The translations under genes and the position numbers were made by a program. A DNA stretch of 64,000 bases, taken from positions 17,841,808 to 17,905,807 of the forward strand of contig NC_088315.1 in the NCBI RefSeq assembly GCF_910592395.1, given 5' to 3'. Below are positions 53,281 to 56,200 of the stretch, one piece after another; position 1 is the stretch's first letter, and every line of letters starts with the position of its first letter. This DNA comes from Lineus longissimus. Lineage: Eukaryota > Nemertea > Pilidiophora > Heteronemertea > Lineidae. The notes beneath the pieces were generated by a model. The model saw only the letters and a list, made by a program, of their open reading frames with translations, was not told where the DNA came from and did no database searches.

Positions 53281-56200
53281 GGACACTCATTCTACCATTT
53301 ACTCATATGAATAGCTCAGCTTTTCAGCTGAGCTAAAAATGGCACTGTACGAGGAACAAACCTAGAACGGCTTGGAAAAGTTATCAGTATTTCACTTCGC
53401 ATGGCCTGTCCTTAGTCATGCTTTTTCTGATTCTTGCAAACTTGGTATTTTTCAATACTTCAGACTTTGAAGTTTAAGATGAAATAGAATATTTGGTTCA
53501 AATATTTCATTTTCTGTGCAAAATCATTTTTTTCTTGAAACGGAGTATAATCTATCTCTAAATATTGTAATGTACACTTATGATAGCTCTCTCAAAGTCA
53601 AAGCTTTCACACATAATCCAATGTTCTTTGTCAGTATTTCGCATGTGTGGTACGCACACACAATTTCAAAACGTCCCACATGTCAACAAAGACGTGATAA
53701 GCCACCAACAGCCCCCACATATCGGATGATGTCTTGATATTGTGCATGCGTGCTGCCCCAACAGACATTGGATTATGAGTGAAAGTCTCTGATCTTTTCT
53801 GAGCCATCAGACGTGCACATTACCATGTTAAGAACTAGACTATTACCAGGGGCTCTAGGAAAATTCGCCCCCTAGGAAAATTCATCCCTGGAAAATTCAT
53901 CCCCTGGGAAAATTCGTCCCAAGAAAATTCGTACCCGAGAAAAATTCATCCCTGGAAAATTCGTCCCCCAGGAAAATTCGTCACCTAGAAAATTCATCAC
54001 CTAAAAATTCGTCATCTAGAAAATTCGTCCCCGGAAAATTTGTCAGGATAGGTGGGGTGATAGATTGAAGTCCCTTGAGTAATGAACTTGCATTGGATTC
54101 CGCGCTACAGAAGTCTCCCACACCAAAATCACTTATTTCATAATCGTACCTACCCTAAATGTTTCAAAATAATCCAATCGTGAAATAAGCACCAGTGTTT
54201 TTGGTGCGTACAACAACGAGTGTTGAACCGGCGCATTCGGATCTTCACTTTCTTCATCTTGTTTCTTCGGCGTCCTGGCAACCAGTTCGTTGAAAGTGAG
54301 ACAGGCGCAGTAATGGCGGTCGGCCTCGATGTCCGTTAAGACCGACACGAAGTAAGTTGGCTGCATCCGCTTGGTTGAAAGGGCCCATCCTCCGGGCTGG
54401 CAGAACTGAAACAAGATAAATGGGAACTTTTATTTAACATACTTGTAGACCCTCTGGAGAAATATCAAAGACGCTAGCTCTTCCAGATAAAAGTATAGCT
54501 TTTTTACCCTAACATTTTTAATTTTTTTTGTTTTTTATATTTTACTCTTTATTAACAACAGAACATACATATACAGGTACAACAATACAATGATACAAGA
54601 GTTGTTTTTATTTATTTTACAATCCTGCCCTGCCCTATTACCCCCGAACCACCCACCCACGCACACACCCACCCACTACCACCAATAACACCATCTTTCA
54701 GTCTGTCCTACTCAAATCTTGCTGTCCTATCCATATTTATGAGTATTTATCAGTCCAAGTTTTAAAGGAAATCGAATGTTGGGTCCCATTTTTTAGAAAC
54801 ATTTTTAATTTTGAAAATTCTTTTTGTGACAATTTGAAAATGTTGTTAAGAACCCCTTGTGACATACCTTGCATGCGTGTAAAAGTCGACCTATATTTTT
54901 TTAGCAACCAGTCCGGAACTTTGGAAGTGTTATCATAAAGTGATGATTTGCAAATATCGGATAACTTGAATCTTGAAATTGACAGTGCCTTGTCGCATTT
55001 TCTGTACAGCACGGTATATTCTAGTACGCCAAACTCCCACAGTGCCGAAATTAAAAAATATCAGACACTTGAATTGATCAATTGCCGCCATCTTGGATGT
55101 CGGCTACCTAAGATGATACTACGTTGTACAGTAGATCCTCTATTAGTGGACACCTCTCTATTAAGGACAACCTTTCTAATAAGGACACTAGTTTTGGTCC
55201 CAAATTGGTTGTTTCTATTCTATTTGACCTCTCTAATCAAGACACCTCTCTATCAAGGACAGCCTCTCTATTAAGGACACTAGTTTTGATCCCAAATTAG
55301 TTGTTTCTATTCAATTTGACCTCTCTAATCAGGACACCTCTCTATTATGGACAGCACTTGTCAGTCCCGAGGGTGTCCTTAATAGAGAGGTTCTACTGTA
55401 CTAGTACTACAGGGTGGCCCAGAAAGCTTTCCCTTGCACGATAGAATTCTATTGTGTGTCCATTGTGCAAGGGAAAACATTTCTGGGCCACCCTGTAGAG
55501 GCATTGTAAGAAACGAAATCAGCGCCTCTAGTGTCAAGATCAGGCATTTCAGGCACAAAAAAATCAAAGATCCATTTTTTTTAGTACCATAGCAACACCA
55601 TGAACACCCTCAATATTTTCATAATAATTGATGATATATAAATTGATGATTTTCATAAGCCCCAAGTTGTAACATTTCATTTGCTTCATTCGGTTCAGGC
55701 GCACTCTACTCCAGCCATTAGTTTTCAATTGTGCAGTTCATTGGATAGAGATAAGCAGGGGATTATCATATAATACTGCTCGGGATAAATATAAACTCAT
55801 CGATTTCAGTATTGGTGAAAATATGACATTTACTCTGTTGCGAGTAGCTAAATGTCAGAGGATTAAGTGAGATTGTGTTGATGGCGACACAAAAAAACCT
55901 CTGATGCATGAGCTATTTTTAAATGGTCCTTGTTGAAATTTGCGTTCACTTCAATTTGAACGAGTTCTAACGGCTTAAGAATTTCAAGTTCTAGCCAAAA
56001 TGGTGATGCCTCTGGTAAGCCTTAAAGTGATACTATGACGTGATTTACAACTTGGCGGAAATACGTCCGTTTTTAATTGTTGAGCACAAATGTAAAAAGC
56101 TCAAACTTTTTTCCATTTTTGATTAGATTTATTATAAAATCGCTGAATGTAAACTACCGGCACAGCGAAAATGTTCATGTTGTGACGTCATCAACGAAAA

